In this document: positions 36,110 to 50,000 of the stretch, piece by piece
Position numbering within the stretch: the first letter of the stretch is position 1
Layout: each line of letters opens with the position of its first letter
Source: Ampullaceana balthica
Taxonomy: Eukaryota; Mollusca; Gastropoda; Lymnaeidae
Length of the DNA stretch: 64,000 nt
Assembly: GCA_944989445.1 (NCBI GenBank)
Contig: CALYLW010000123.1
Coordinates: 1 to 64,000, forward strand
Direction: 5' to 3'
Made by a program: the position numbers and the translations under genes
Notes under the pieces: generated by a model
Told to the model about the DNA's origin: nothing
Databases searched by the model: none
What the model saw: only the letters and a program-made list of their open reading frames with translations

Positions 36110-36115
<6 letters not shown>
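35889..36115 (-). mobile_element. tRNA-derived SINE interrupted at its head by (TA)n
   Basis: It matches the 31.4-kb SINE almost base for base from ACAGACGCTCCTTCTAAGCA to GATTCGAACCCGTGACCAT (box B retained). At the anticodon region it passes directly into a (TA)n tract (36114-36172). Box A and the 5' end are missing. Confidence 0.85.
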
Positions 36116-36180
<65 letters not shown>

Positions 36181-36382
36181 ATAATTTCAATAAAGCCAAA
36201 ATTGAAATTTATGGTGACATCAGTAACATTTATTAAAATACTAGTCGAAAATCGATTTAACACTGCTTGTTTACAACTGCCAACACTGGTTGTTGCAGGG
36301 ATAAGATTGCATTTTCACATTTAACTGATTTAGATAATTTTTATATGCAATTAAAAGCTTGATCAAAGGAGTCTGGAGAATT

Positions 36383-37020
36383 ATTTTATAATCGAACATT
36401 TGTCTGCAAGCTAGATGCAGCCATCAAAAAAGACACATCTGGCTCGCAAGCCATGGTTTCCCGACCCCTGGCCTAGGGCTTCCAATTCCATTAGGCCGGC
36501 CCTGCGGGGAGAGAATAATTTTTGTGTACTGATGGACACAGCGTTAAGTGAGGAGAGAGACTGGAGTTTACTGTTCTTTGAACTATGATGTTATTTTTAA
36601 GTTGTGATTAAACTTTTTAAATGTTTGTCTCTACAAATGCATGAGAGCAGCCTTTCTCACAGTTAAAGAACATTAAGACCAACCAGCGATCACGCTTAGC
36701 GGATGGAAGTCTCATCGCCTGCAGGAAGCTTAATCTCAACACGTATCAACCAGACTACAAAGTAATCAGCAAACCCATGCAGTACCATAAGTCAAATTAA
36801 TTGTAAAAAATAATCCTGATTCATTAGCAACAGCATAGCAAAGCAGTATTTTTAAAAAGAATTCAGAGACATAATTATTGTAATTTTAGTTTTGAAATTA
36901 CACAAAATGCACACATTTACTGGAATTTTTAGTATCAAACATGAATATATGACTTTCACATAATTACATATTAAACTTTGTGGTATTTACGGCTCTCTCA
37001 GACAAAAAGTGTCCGGACCA
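36383..37020. mobile_element. broken copies of the CAGGGGTCGG hAT MITE
   Basis: 36383-36475 is the inverted left half of the MITE at 17892 (GGCTCGCAAGCCATGG, TTTCCCGACCCCTGG). 36840-37020 is its right half in forward orientation (AGAGACATAATTATTGTA, CTCTCAGACAAAAAGTG). The 36476-36839 segment between them is unassigned. This is either two truncated insertions or one rearranged copy. Confidence 0.65.
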
Positions 37021-38042
37021 ATGTTCTAGGCGTACGTAGAGATCAATTATGTCATACATACAATAAACAAACGGCCAGGAGAGGAAATTTTAAAAAAATT
37101 CTTATAACACCAGGATAAATCGATTCCAATAAACTTGTTACTAACATAATAACAGGCGCCTAATGGGTTCATCGCCTCTAAATTGTTTGGATTTTTACAT
37201 ATAACCTGTTTTTTTTAAAAGTAAAGATATACTTTTTTAAAATATACAGAAATATATATACGTTTTTGCATATTGATTTCAGGGCTTCAAAGTGCTAATA
37301 CTCAATTCTCTCTTGATCTGCATTCTTGATTTTTATATATTCAGGCCACATAGTTTAAATTTCAGAAATAAAATAATTTATTTATCATGCATGCTACACT
37401 GTATTTTATGCCTATTTAGAAATCATAGCCTCAAACAAAACATTTTAACACTCAATATTTATAATACGCAGTGCAATTTATTATTGTTATAGAATTTTTA
37501 AAAATTAAAACTTTGGTTGAGTTTTGAATCAGTTCCTTCAGGAGGTCAAAGTTTAACTATTTGTCCTAATTACTTTCAATTGATAATTACCCATATTAAC
37601 TAATATATTAACATAATTCCGTTCATTAGCATAATTTTAATATCTACGCATTCACCATATATATCACGCATGAAATGTTTAAAAAAAACAACAACAATTT
37701 GAATGTGTTATACTTTAATCTATTTCTATACAAAGGAACATTTATGAAAATATAAATTTTAGAACATGTGGTTTAAAGAACTACATTATAAACTCTAGTT
37801 AACATATTTTAAATTTTTACACGAAAATTGGAAATATCTAATAATTACTACAGAGCAATGTCTAATACATCATTATATGAAATGGTTTTTAACAATACAG
37901 ATATTGTTTACAAATAATAAACTTATCCACAAAAAAAAATTCTCGAAAATCGACATAAAGGAAATCTAGTTTAAATTAATCTTTAATTACCTCCCCTCAC
38001 TTTTTGTATAGAATTCACAGAATTATACTACAGAAGACTTCT
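37021..38042. other. AT-rich DNA downstream of the peroxidase gene
   Basis: Presumptive 3' UTR and intergenic DNA of the minus-strand peroxidase. No coding frame of interest. A minus-strand AATAAA near 37480 is a possible but weak polyadenylation signal. Confidence 0.4.
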
Positions 38043-41000
38043 TTATCGGTACCTATTAATGCAAGTTATCGAAGATATCTGAATTCCAGTCGGTGTCGTC
38101 AGAACATTGAAATAACCGAGGATGTTCAAGTCAAGGCTCAAAGAACTAAGGTGACGAGAGAAGAGTAACGGATTTGTTGACTTAGGCAAACAAGGAGAGA
38201 TCCAGGCCTTCGTGTTTGTCACAGCTGATCAGCGGGTTGGCACTAAATGGACAAGTAAAAACAAGATAATAACAAAATTGTTGTTGCTAAAGTGCAACAT
38301 TTTGCAGATAGGGCTGTCAATATTGTTTGAACCCGTTCTAAACTTCGCATAGTTTTCGCCTTCATGACCGCTATACAATGCAACCTAGCCACCATCCAAG
38401 CAACTCATTTCACACATTAGCCAACGTCGTGCTTCCAGTAACAAAATAGTTTGAACTCTAATGCTCTACAAACTTTTATTCCTGCTGTAAAGGCATTCGT
38501 TATACTCATAAACACAAACTGCAGTAAACATAACATTCAAAAAAAAATGTCAACAACTATGACTTAAAGTTTAGTCAGGTCATACGGGCCCAGCAGCTTG
38601 AATGTTAATGTCCGCTAGGCGATGCTAGTAAATGGACACAGCGATTATTTTTGTTATTAAATTGAAAATCATTGAACGAGTGACATAATTTTTTTTTCTA
38701 AAAACCAAACATTAGATTATCTTTTTTAAAAAAAAATTATGGTAGGCATAGGAGTAAAGGAAGGAGTGGTGGAGTGATAGATAAAACACATTGGCTTGTT
38801 TCAAAAGGTAACTCACAGTTGTCGGTGTATTTCAAAGCGAAAAGCCAAGGATATTTCCTTTTTAAATCCCTTATATTAACTTCGCGGCCGTCTCTGTCGT
38901 CATCTCATCATCTCTCTCATCATCTCATCATCTCATGGGCGGGCGGAAAAACAAAAGTCAAAAATGACCCACTTTCCGTAATTCGATCGAGCTGAAATTT
39001 GGCACACTGATCCGTCTGACCTAACAATGCATCGTATCAAAATTTCAGATCGATCGAACGTACCGTAATTAAATTAATGCATTTTTAGTTTATCCTTATA
39101 TGAGGACTGAGGTATGTAATTTAAATTCACGGTTTGTTATTGTTTTTTTCCAACGTGAAATTTTGAGCTGACGCATTGAGGCGACCCAACGAAGCGACGG
39201 GGCGCTTTTGTTTACATTTTACGTGTCACTCTGAGCTCGGTCAAGCGAATCGGTGACCAGACTTTTCCCCTCTCCCCCCACCCACCCCTCCTCCCCCACT
39301 AGGGTTATGATGCAAAGTTGAGTTAAGACAGATTCAGTCTGTAAATGTTTGAAAATAATCAATACTGTTAGTTATGTCTCATATATAAGGGATTTATAGT
39401 CAAAAACTTTGTTTTTACGGGTTTGTTTTTTAAATCCCTTATATTAACTTCGCGGCCGTCTCTGTCGTCATCTCATCATCTCTCTCATCATCTCATCATC
39501 TCATGGGCGGGCGGAAAAACAAAAGTCGAAAATGACCCACTTCCCGTAATTCGATCGAGCTGAAATTTGGCACACTGACCTGTCTGACCTAACAATGCAT
39601 CGTATCAAAATTTCAGATCGATCGAACGTACCGTAATTAAATTAATGCATTTTTAGTTTATCCTTATATGAGGTATGTAATTTAAATTCACGGTTTGTTA
39701 TTGTTTTTTCCCCACATGAAATTTTGAGCTGACGCATTGAGGCAACCCAACGAAGCGACGGGGCACTTTTGTTAACATTTTACGTGTCACTCTGAGCTCG
39801 GTCAAGCGAATCGGTGACCAGACTTTTCCCCTCTCTCTCAGGGTTATGAAGCAAACTTGAGTTAAGACAGATTCAGTCTGTAAATGTTTGAAAATAATCA
39901 ATACTGTTAGTTATGTCTCATATATAAGGGATTTATAGTTGTTTTTAGTCCCAATACTTCTTTTTGTGGTCGTAGGGGGTTCTACTGTTTCCATAAGAAC
40001 ATCCTCTGGCTTAGACACTGGTGGCGCCCATCCCTCTCCAGGTCAGCGGGGGGCTTTATTAGCATTAGTCATTCATCAACATTTTATAGTGGCTGTAACG
40101 TGGGCTCGATCCCACGCCTCTCAAATTGTGAGGCGAGCGCACTATCGACTTCGCTATCCAGCCGCAATTTTTGCTACCCGGGTAATCGCACGTGTACCGG
40201 TTTCCGGTTACCCGTTGACAGGCCTAATTAGCAAGAGAAAAAAAATCAACACACTTTAGCCACTTGTAAAATGTGTGTCTGTCTTAACCATGGCACTAAA
40301 AGCATATGACACTCAAGCTATAAGAAGTAGGCGGAAAAAATAAAATACTAAACAATTTCAAAGCTATTTGGGATCACTGTACACTTAAGATTTCCAAATA
40401 TTTTTACTAGTCTTATATTAACTTGCTTTGTAAGTTTAATCGGACATCTGAACCCACTATTTGACTAAAAGACTAGGGTGCTTGCTAGCATAGATATTGA
40501 TAGACTAAGTTTAAACTGAGCACCCTAGTCTTATAGTCAATGCGAACAACGAGATAATCGATTTCATCAACGATTTAACGATCCTGTCTCATTTTAAACG
40601 TTTACATTTAAATAAATTTGGAACTAAAGGTCGCTTCTGACTGTAAATTTCAAATTTTAAATTTATTTTCTTCTTTTTAGTGCATCTATACTAATAAAAG
40701 GCAAAGCACTGACTCACTGACTCAGTCATCACCAATTCTCCAACTTCCCGTGTAGGTAGAAGCATGAAACTTTGGGAAGTTGTTAAGTAGCCTCTCGCGA
40801 CGAAAAATGTCGTAAAAGAATGTTAAATTAACAATCTTGGTGGCCGGGGGCACAAAAAAGTTTTTGTCCTTATATGGCCTATATAAAATTTGAAAATCAC
40901 CAATTCTCCTACTTCCAGAGTAGGCAGAAGCATTAAACTTTGGGAAGTTGTTGAGTACAATCTTGCGATGGTAACGGGAGGAAAAATATTAAAATTATCA

Positions 41001-44000
41001 CTTCCTGGTGGCCGGGGACCCAAATGAAGTTTTTTCCTTAAATGAGCTATATAGTAACTAAAAATAGCTAATTCTTCTATTTCCCGTGTATGTAGAAGCA
41101 TGAAAATTTGGGAAGTTGTTGAGTAACCTCTCGCGACGATAATTGGCGTAAAAGAATTTTTAAATTCACTTTCATGGGGGCCGGGGGCCCAAGAACGTAC
41201 TAATATGGCCTATATAAAATTTGAATATCACTAATTCTTCTATTTCCAGGGCAGGCAGAAACATGAAACCCGTGTAGGTAGAAGCATGAAAACTGGGATA
41301 GTTGTTAAGTACAATTCCACGATGGTAACAGGTAAAAACAATATTTAAATTATCACTTACTGGGGGCCGGGGCCCAAATTTATTTTCTTATACTAATAAA
41401 AGGCAAAGCCCTCACTGACTCACTGATTCATCACTAATTCTCCAACATCCCGTGTAGATAGAAGCATGATACTTTGGGAAGTTGTTGAGTAGCCTCTCGC
41501 GACAAAAATTGGAGTAAAAGAATTTTAAAATAAATTAACACTCATGGGGGCCTGGGGGCCAAAACAACGTCTTTTTTCCTTATATGGCCTTTATAAAATT
41601 TGAATATCACTAATTCTCTTTTTTCCCGAGTAGGCAAAAGCATGAAACTTTGGGAAGTTGTTGAGTACAATCCGGCGATGGTAACGGGAGAAGAAATATT
41701 TAAATTATCACTTCCTGGGGGCCGGGGGGCCGAAATGAATTTTTTGCCTTATATGAGCTTTATAAAAACTAAAAATCACTAATTCTCCTATTTCCCGTGT
41801 ATGTAAAAGCATGAAACTCTGTGTAGTCGATAAGTACACTTACGCAATGGTAACAAGCAAAAATGTGTTTAAAATTATCATTACTGAGGGCCAAGGGCCC
41901 ACATGTGGTTTTTTTCTTATATAAAAAACTGACTCATCACTAATTCTCCAACTTCCCGTGTAGGTAGAAGCATGAAACTTTGGGAAGTAGTTGAGTAACC
42001 TCTCGCAAAGATAGTTGGCGTGAAAGAATTTTTAAATTCACTTTCATGGGGGCCGGCGGCCCAAAAACGTTTTTCCCAAATATGGCGTAGACTATATAAA
42101 ATTTGAATATCACTAATTCTCCTATTTCCAGAGTAGGTAGAAGCATGAAACTTGGGGTAGTTGTTAAGTACACTTCAACGATGGTACCATGTAAATAAAT
42201 TATATAAGTTATCAATTACTGGGGACCGGGGGCCCAAATTATTTTTTTCCTATTAAAAACTGACTCAAAACTAATTCTCCAACTTCCCGTGAAGGTAAAA
42301 GCTAAAACTTTGGGAAATTGCTTAGTACACTCTTATGACGATATTTGGCGAAAAAGAATTAAAAATTTTTCACTCATGGATGGCCGGGGGCCAAAAACCG
42401 TTTTTTTCTGTATATGAGCTATATAAAACTAAATGAACACTAATTCCTCATCTTCCCGTGTAGGTAGAAGCATGAAACCTTGGAAAGTTGTTGAGTACCC
42501 TCCCACTATGGTAACAATCAAAACAAATATAAAATTATCATTCACTAGGGGGCCGGGGGCCAAAATGAAGTTTTTTCTTATATGAGATATATAAAACAGA
42601 CTCATCATTAAATATCTAACTTCCCGTGTAGGTAGGAGCCTGAAACTTTGGGAAGTTGTTGAGTACCTTCCCGCAATGGTAGCAGAAGTGTGTCATTTTT
42701 TACTTTTCGTTTTTGTTTTTCTGCGGGACTACGGCAGACAGACAGACAAGACGGGGACGTTAATATATGTATTATATCCATCATGATCCAGATTGAAATC
42801 AATTGGTGTTTTCAATTTGAGTTACGCGGGTTCTCAACGCTTACTGAAATCTTAATTTACCGTAGAAACGCGGGTAATTTGCTAGTTTCTAATATAAAAC
42901 TAGTTTTTAAAAAGTTTTTAAAAATATATTTTTATTAAATTAAAAGCACATATGCCATGACACGTTAGAATCAAAGGCCACTTACTCTGATGGAAAACTA
43001 AACACGTCCTTGGGAAGAGTTGGGATGTTTGTGTTGGCGCAGATGATTGTAGCAAGAGTTACTTTTCTTACAGACTGCAGTTGGTCTTTAAAAAAATAAA
43101 ACAAAAGATAAGAAACAAAGCAACAGTCAATTATGTAAGTGTGATCAAATATATACACCAAACAATCAACGATTTTTCAGCGACAAATATTTAAAACATA
43201 AACGTCAATTGAAAAGATTAAATGTTTAATTGCTGTTTCTCAATAAAAAAACCCTCATATCTATTTAAGTATTTAATTACTTGTAGAAGGGTTTCTAATT
43301 TGAATACGATCAATCCTAGAATTAAATAAGTGACATCCTGATTTCAAATTAGCTTAATCATTGCCATATGAGAGTCAAACTCACTGTCTGTGAATCCCAC
43401 GGACTGGTCTTTCGTGTCGAAGAAGAATCTGTCACCAAGTTTTAGGTAAAGGAACTGTGTGTACAGGATGCACTCCAAGGTGATGCCCACAAGACCGTAA
43501 CGTCGGTCGAAAGGCTCGTGGACCAGGCCTGTAAATAGGTCAATGTCGTCTACAGACCTGCAACAGACAGGTAAAAAGAAACTGAGGTGATGGTACCTTG
43601 ATCACAATACAAGGAAGCATTAAGAGATCAAACACTCTTTAAAATCGGTAGACGCAAAAAAGAAGTTTAAAACATTTAACATGAAATTCTTGTACAATCG
43701 CTTCTATTTGTCTGACCTGTACGATTTTTCTGTTACAAAGTTTTCAAAATTTTACAGTTTATCTACTGATATGTTTTTAAAAAAAATGTTTACCTACTTG
43801 TATAATTTAGCTAAATCGGCTCCATTGGGCCCAATGGCCTCCACGTCGTTGAATCCTGCAGCTGGACTTAGTCCACAATTGGCACGGAGCTTGTTGTAGG
43901 GGGCAACGCCGAGGTCACGTCCTCGCTGAATGTTAAATGATACAAGGTCAAGGCCTCTCTTAGGCGCGTTGGGTGGCTCAAATAAGTGCTTCGTGATATC

Positions 44001-44005
44001 ATCCA
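38043..44005 (-). CDS. peroxidase exons 13-16: C-terminal part
   Basis: Exon 13 encodes FNIQRGRDLGVAPYN to RANCGLSPAAGF; the family motif is RGRDHG, so Leu replaces His. Exon 14 encodes DIDLFTGLVHEP to LKLGDRFFF. Exon 15 encodes VRKVTLATIICANTN to DVFSFPS and ends at CAGA-GTAAGTG. Exon 16 (38145-38043) is joined across a 4.8-kb intron and encodes SLSLDLNILGYFNVLTT to NRYR then TAA. Supporting this exon are the strong donor, matching phase 2, the LDL motif usual near peroxidase C-termini, and a decayed copy at 28.6 kb. The alternative is that the gene stops at the TAA straddling the exon 15 donor (GAG TAA). Confidence 0.8.
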
Positions 44006-47000
44006 CTGTTTATTGAAGAGTAAGTAAATTAAAAAATTGTTTTTAATTTGTTGGTATTCACTGTTTACTTTTGGCTGTTAAACTGCATTTAATCAAACGT
44101 GCATTTTAATTTTTTAAAAAAGAAAAACAGAAAAACAACAGTAAACTGCAAGGGCAACTGAAACAACGGACACACTAACCCCAGTAGTCTAGACCACTTC
44201 AAATTAATAAAAATTAGATAATCGGCATCCTTCCGTCTCACAAGACGATGTTGCATCACCGTTAAGTTGATTTGCATTTACTTGAGTGGCTGTGCAGTCC
44301 TATCCTTGAGTGACAGTCTTTACAACAGCTTTTACACACGAATTCCGTGCTTCTAAATGTTTAGCCCTTCCCCTAGCGCTTCTGTCTGTAGCCTCCTCCA
44401 TCCTTCGCTCCTCGGCTACTTCGACGCCCTCTTTGACAACTGTGCGCCACGTAGATCCGTCTTCTGTCTTACACTCCCAGTCACTTGTGCGTAATCTGGC
44501 TGCTTTCATGTCCCTTTGGCAGACATCTTTAAATCGTATACATGGGCGACCTGTCTTCCTCTTTCCCGATGCCAGTTCTCCATATAGGAGGTCCTTGGGG
44601 ATGCAGCCAGGGCTCATTCTTTTAACATGTCCTAGCCATCTCAGGCGTTTTTCCACTAAGGATTGAGAACATGCTTTGGGTATTGTCACGCATTAAGACC
44701 TCAGTATTAGGCACTTTGTCTTGCCATTTAATGCCAAGGCTATGACGCAGGCATCTCAAGTGGAAGTTATTAAGCTTGCGCTCTTTGGATGTATAAGTGG
44801 TCCATGTCTCACTCCCGTATAGCAGTGTACTAATTACGCAGGCTCTATAGACACACAGTTTGGTTTTCTCTGTTAACTTCGTGTTTTGCCAGAACCGTTT
44901 GCTTAATTTAGCCATTGTGTCAGCTGCCTTGCCAATTCTGCTGTTTATTTCCTCTTCAATTGAAAATGTATTGGACACCTTGGAACCCAAGTTGGTGAGG
45001 CTGTCCAGAGCCTCCAAGTATTTATTGTCGACATTGATTGTAGGAGGAGATTGTGGGTTGTGGGCCATGATGCCTGTCTTTTTCAAGCTGATTTGCAGAC
45101 CAAATTCTTTACAGGCATTGAAGAAGCTTTACACGAGTTGTTGCCAACCAGTTTCTGTGTGTGCTGTTAAAGCCGCATCATCCGCAAAGAGTAGCTCACG
45201 AATTAGGACATCTGTCGTTTTGGTCTTAGCTCGTAGGCGGGCAGTGTTGAAAAGTCCTCCATCAGCTCTGGTGTGTAACCAGATTCCATCACTGCTTTCT
45301 TTGAATGCGCATCGACGCAGTACAGAGAAGTATAGTGCGAACAGTGTTTGTGCAAGTACACAACCTTGCTTAACTCCGCTACTGACGTGAAAGGCTTCTG
45401 ACGTAGCTCCATCGAACTCCACTGTGCCCTGCATATTTTCATGGAACTGTCTGATGATTGCCAGTAGGTGTGGGGGACAGCCGATTTTTACCAGGATTTT
45501 GAATAGCCCGTTGCGACTGAAGAAATCATATGCTTTTGTAAGGTCAACATAGGCAATGTATAGTTGCAGTCACTTCTGTCGCCCTTGTTTTATATAGTAT
45601 CACTCTATTTGCTTCCTTTTATAGATCTTGGAGAATGTAGCCCTGTTCCAAGCAGAGGGGACAGAAGGTCGTGCAATGGTTTGAGTAAAGCTTTCTTGCC
45701 ACTCTTTAGACTTTAGAGCTTCTGGTGGTATGCCATCATTCCCAATGGCTTTTCCACAAGCTAGGCTGTGAATTGCTCTGCTCAGCTCTTCCTGTGTGGG
45801 CACAACATCAAGTTCTTCCATGGGCGGCATATTGAGCATGTCATCTAGAGCGGTGCTGGAGACTGTGTTAACTGTTGAATACAGTTCAAGATAATGCTCA
45901 ACCCACCTTTTAGCTGTCCTGCCTGGTCTTGGATAATTTCTAGCACATTTGGATTTTATGGGGGCAACTTTGGACATCGAAGGGCCAGTTGCTTTTTTGA
46001 ATTTTTCGTGCATGGCTTTGGCATTGCCCATTGCATGCTGGAGCAGAGGTTAAGCCTGTCGTGTGTGAACGTTTCCTAGTAGGCCATGAGAGCTTTCCTT
46101 TTGGCTTCAGTGACGGGTTTTATCTCGTCCCAATATTCATCAAATCAGTCCGTGTTTTTTTAGATTTCTTGCCAAAGGCTTGTAATGCTGATGTATAGAT
46201 TTTGCATCTGAGATACGTCCATCTGGAGTCAATGGTAACGCATGGGTATGCCTTTGCGAGACCTTCCTTCACTTTGTCATTACTACAGGGTCTTTCATGC
46301 GGAAGGTGGTAAGAGTTTTTCATTATTATTCGTACCTTGCTGGCCTCAAGGGAGTGATCTGTGACGCAGTCGGCGCTGTGATAGCTGCGGGTGAGTAGGA
46401 TGCCTGGTGATCCATTGAACTACCAGGGTTAACGAACGATCTTGCCAGAATGGTAAATTAATATATAATATTCTCTTTCACTACTGTATACTAACATTTC
46501 TTAATTTTTAGACCTTTACGAAAATGTCTAAAAATGTATATCTTTATTTGTTAAGTAAAGAGAGAGAGAGAGCAAGAGAGAGAGATATGAAGAGTAAGAG
46601 AGAGAGAGACACACACACAGAGAGGGGTAGAGAGAGAGAGAGGGAGAGAGAGAGAGAGAGAAATATTTAAAAAAAAACAGATTTTGTATATCTATTTATG
46701 GTATGTCTTTCTTAATGGTCTTTAATCATATTTGGTTAATTAAACGTAAATTAACTTTCTACGACAATGTCACTTTAAACTATATTCTATGGGTGTAAAT
46801 TTTGAGATCCGGCCTGGGCCAAATTTGTCTGGATTTATAAATTGAAATCCGCGCGAATATATATATATTTTATGGCTCTACCGGCCAGCCAGATTAGGCC
46901 GGCTTTATGAAGTGAAATTCTGCCAGAACCGAAGCTGGGGCCAGATTTGTAAAAATGGCCGGATTCTAGATTTGCATGAGCTGGAGACGAAATCCGGTTC

Positions 47001-50000
47001 ACCCCTACTAAGTTTTTTACCAAAATTTCTGTCCACTTTCTGTGCCTGAACTTTCACAGCAGTGCCAACACCGACCATACCGGATACAACGTCATCCAAG
47101 CCGTCCAACACAAAGCCCGGTCTGAAACAATTTATGCACATGATTTTTGAAAGTTTTTAGAAATATGTTTGATTAAATACGGAACAATGTTTTTAGAGTG
47201 AACTCACATAACTCTTCCGTCTATCACATGGCTGCTGCTCATAACATTTACCCCAAATGCTGTTGCCCGTCTGAACGTAACTATTTGAATTTTCGTCAGT
47301 TGATATGAATATCCACCCAAATATAAAATGACGACATTTATATATATATATATATATATATATTTTTATATATATATGTATTATATATATTAATTTTCGT
47401 AGTTGAGATAATTTTAAACATTATTTATAGTTTATATTATCTATATATGTTAGTTATACACTTCACTCAATGAATGATATTGATTTGAACACATCCCGAA
47501 GCCCATATTGGTCACGCGGGTTGGCACAACTTGACTTATCACATACACGATCTAAATAGGTAACATGAACAGATGCTGACCTGTTGAAGATTTTTCTAAG
47601 TGGTTGCCAGCAGTCTCCGATTGGGAAGACGCTGGGGATCAGAGAATGACCGAACCTCATCGCCGCCGAGGAAAACTCCACATTAATGCTGGGATCGTAT
47701 GTTGGTTGATATGTGGTCCGTCCTTCCTTGGAGAGTAGCCCATAGACTTTGGAGGGAAACAACCCCAAGACGACAGGCAACCATTCGTTGTAGGTGACCA
47801 CCTGTTGCAGGGCTTTTTATTATAAGACATAAACAGGAAGAAATATGTCATTGAAGAGGGGTACAAGCAGTGTAATGGTGGCAGTGTAGTCAACGTCGAA
47901 CTATGAGACCAACACTTGTGTGTTAATGTAGTTAATATGGAACTGCAACTCAAACAATATGATTGTAGAGAAGTTAACAAAAAATTATTAGTAATATGTT
48001 ATAAGGCACCAATCAAATCTACATTTTAATGGTAAAGCTAAAAAATTAATACAAATATTTATGTTTAGAATCAACATTTAAGAGTTTATATAAAAATGAA
48101 AATACCAAATATGTTGCTAGCCAATCCATTCGCACGACTCATTAATGCTTAAATTACTGCCGTGTGTACTAAATACATCGAACTTCATAATTAAGGTACA
48201 TTCTTTTTTCTAAGATAAGCGCACGAAACTTAAGAATAATTTTTGACAGTCATTTTGAGTGTTTTATAATTTTGTTTCGCTTTGATTTCATAAGCCCTTT
48301 TTCTTGAGAATTAGGGCTGTAATTTCATCAATATACATAATTTGCAATCTCCGTCACGTTTGTCATGCCTGTCTGTCTTTGACGCTAATTTTAGAAAGCA
48401 GCGCATCAAATTACTGCACCAAAAATAACACATTTCGAAACTTCCGCATAAAATTGTTAAATATGATCATAAATGAATAAAATAAAAATAAATAAAAGTT
48501 GTTTATTACATTAGTTATTATTCTGATGTATATTTGTTCAAAATAAATAGATTTCAGCTGAAATGTATTCATTTTAAAAACTTCCGTCACTTTTGACACC
48601 AGTTATAAGATATATTTTCAACTCACCGGAAATGATTTTTCTTGTCAGCTGAAAGATTTCTTCATTTGAATCTTGTGGTCTAAGAGCCCTGAGTTTTCTG
48701 GCGATTCTGTTATGTTCACGTAAGAAAATGGTGTGCAGCGATTGCAGATAAGGTTGCTGGTTGACGCGGATGTCACCTGTTGGTGTTATCAAGATAATTT
48801 TTAATGAAAAAATATTCATGCATTTAAAACATATTCTAATTTTAGATCAGTCTTCTAATCAGTCATACAGATTGAACATTTATTTTGTAGACATTAGAGC
48901 AAATTGACATTCGTTCCTTAGATAATTTTAATATATCGTCGAATAATAATTTCATCATTATAAATCCTCAATTAGCTTATTTTAAAAGGTAAACATTAGG
49001 AGTTTCCTTGTACATTCTAAAAATGCATTTTATTTTTTTTTAAATAAGATTCAATGCAGTTTTGAATGATTCTAAAAAAATGTTTCAGTCTTAATAATTT
49101 ATTAATCAACATTTCATGTAGATATGTAAAAAAATTTTTTAGTTAAAATAATATCTGCACTTTTCATTTATAAATGTATATCAAAGGCATATTATGTTCG
49201 TGGCCTAAAACTGACCTGCTAGGAAGCAATAGTCATTCGTTCCAGGTCTGCGAATACAGGAACCATTTACATTTTCAGGTAAAAACTTTTCATTTTTGGT
49301 TTTGAGAAGGTAACCTGAAGGGAAAACATACAAAGAAAATAATTTTTATTATCAAGAGTAATAGAAAGAAAATAGGATTTAGCTGTTGAATTTTTAAATA
49401 ATGTTCATTATTATTTTACAACGTTTTAATTTAGCATGTAAAATTTAAAATTAGAACACATAGATTTTAAAATATTGCTAAATGTAAAACAGGCTATACA
49501 TGTCTATTTGCTTAGCTAATAAAATTAATAGTTGCATATAATAATATGGAATCAGTCCACCCTCAAGGGACGAAGGCGTTTACTCCTGCTCCTCTGCCTC
49601 TACCCTTTTCTCATGGCCCTTCCCTCATCAACCCTAGCTTTGAGGGATGCTTCCGCAACTTGAATGCCCTCACGCACTTTTTCCCGCCAGATGGTTCGCT
49701 CCTCGGCAATGGTCTCTCACGTTTTATGGTCTATCTGCGCCAGTGACATGTCTTTCTTGCAGATGACCTGGAAGCGTAGGCAGGGCGACATCTTTTCCTC
49801 ATACCAGTTGCCAGCTTGCCGTAAAGCACGGCTCGTGGAATACGCTCCGAGCTCATCCTGCGGACATGAACCAGCCACCGCGGGAGCCTCTCACAGATGA
49901 TTGAATGCATACTCAGCATATGGCTTCTTCTCATTACCTCCGCATTGGTGATTTTATCCTGCCATTGATGTGTAGGATCCTACGCAAGCTTCGTAAGTGG

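Noticed and set aside
36045..36324. Frames with poly-(Ile-Tyr)
   Set aside because: Translation of the (TA)n microsatellite.
40685..42885. CRISPR-like array
   Set aside because: Units of about 170 bp are repeats throughout, with no alternating unique spacers; bounded by Helitron ends in a eukaryotic intron.
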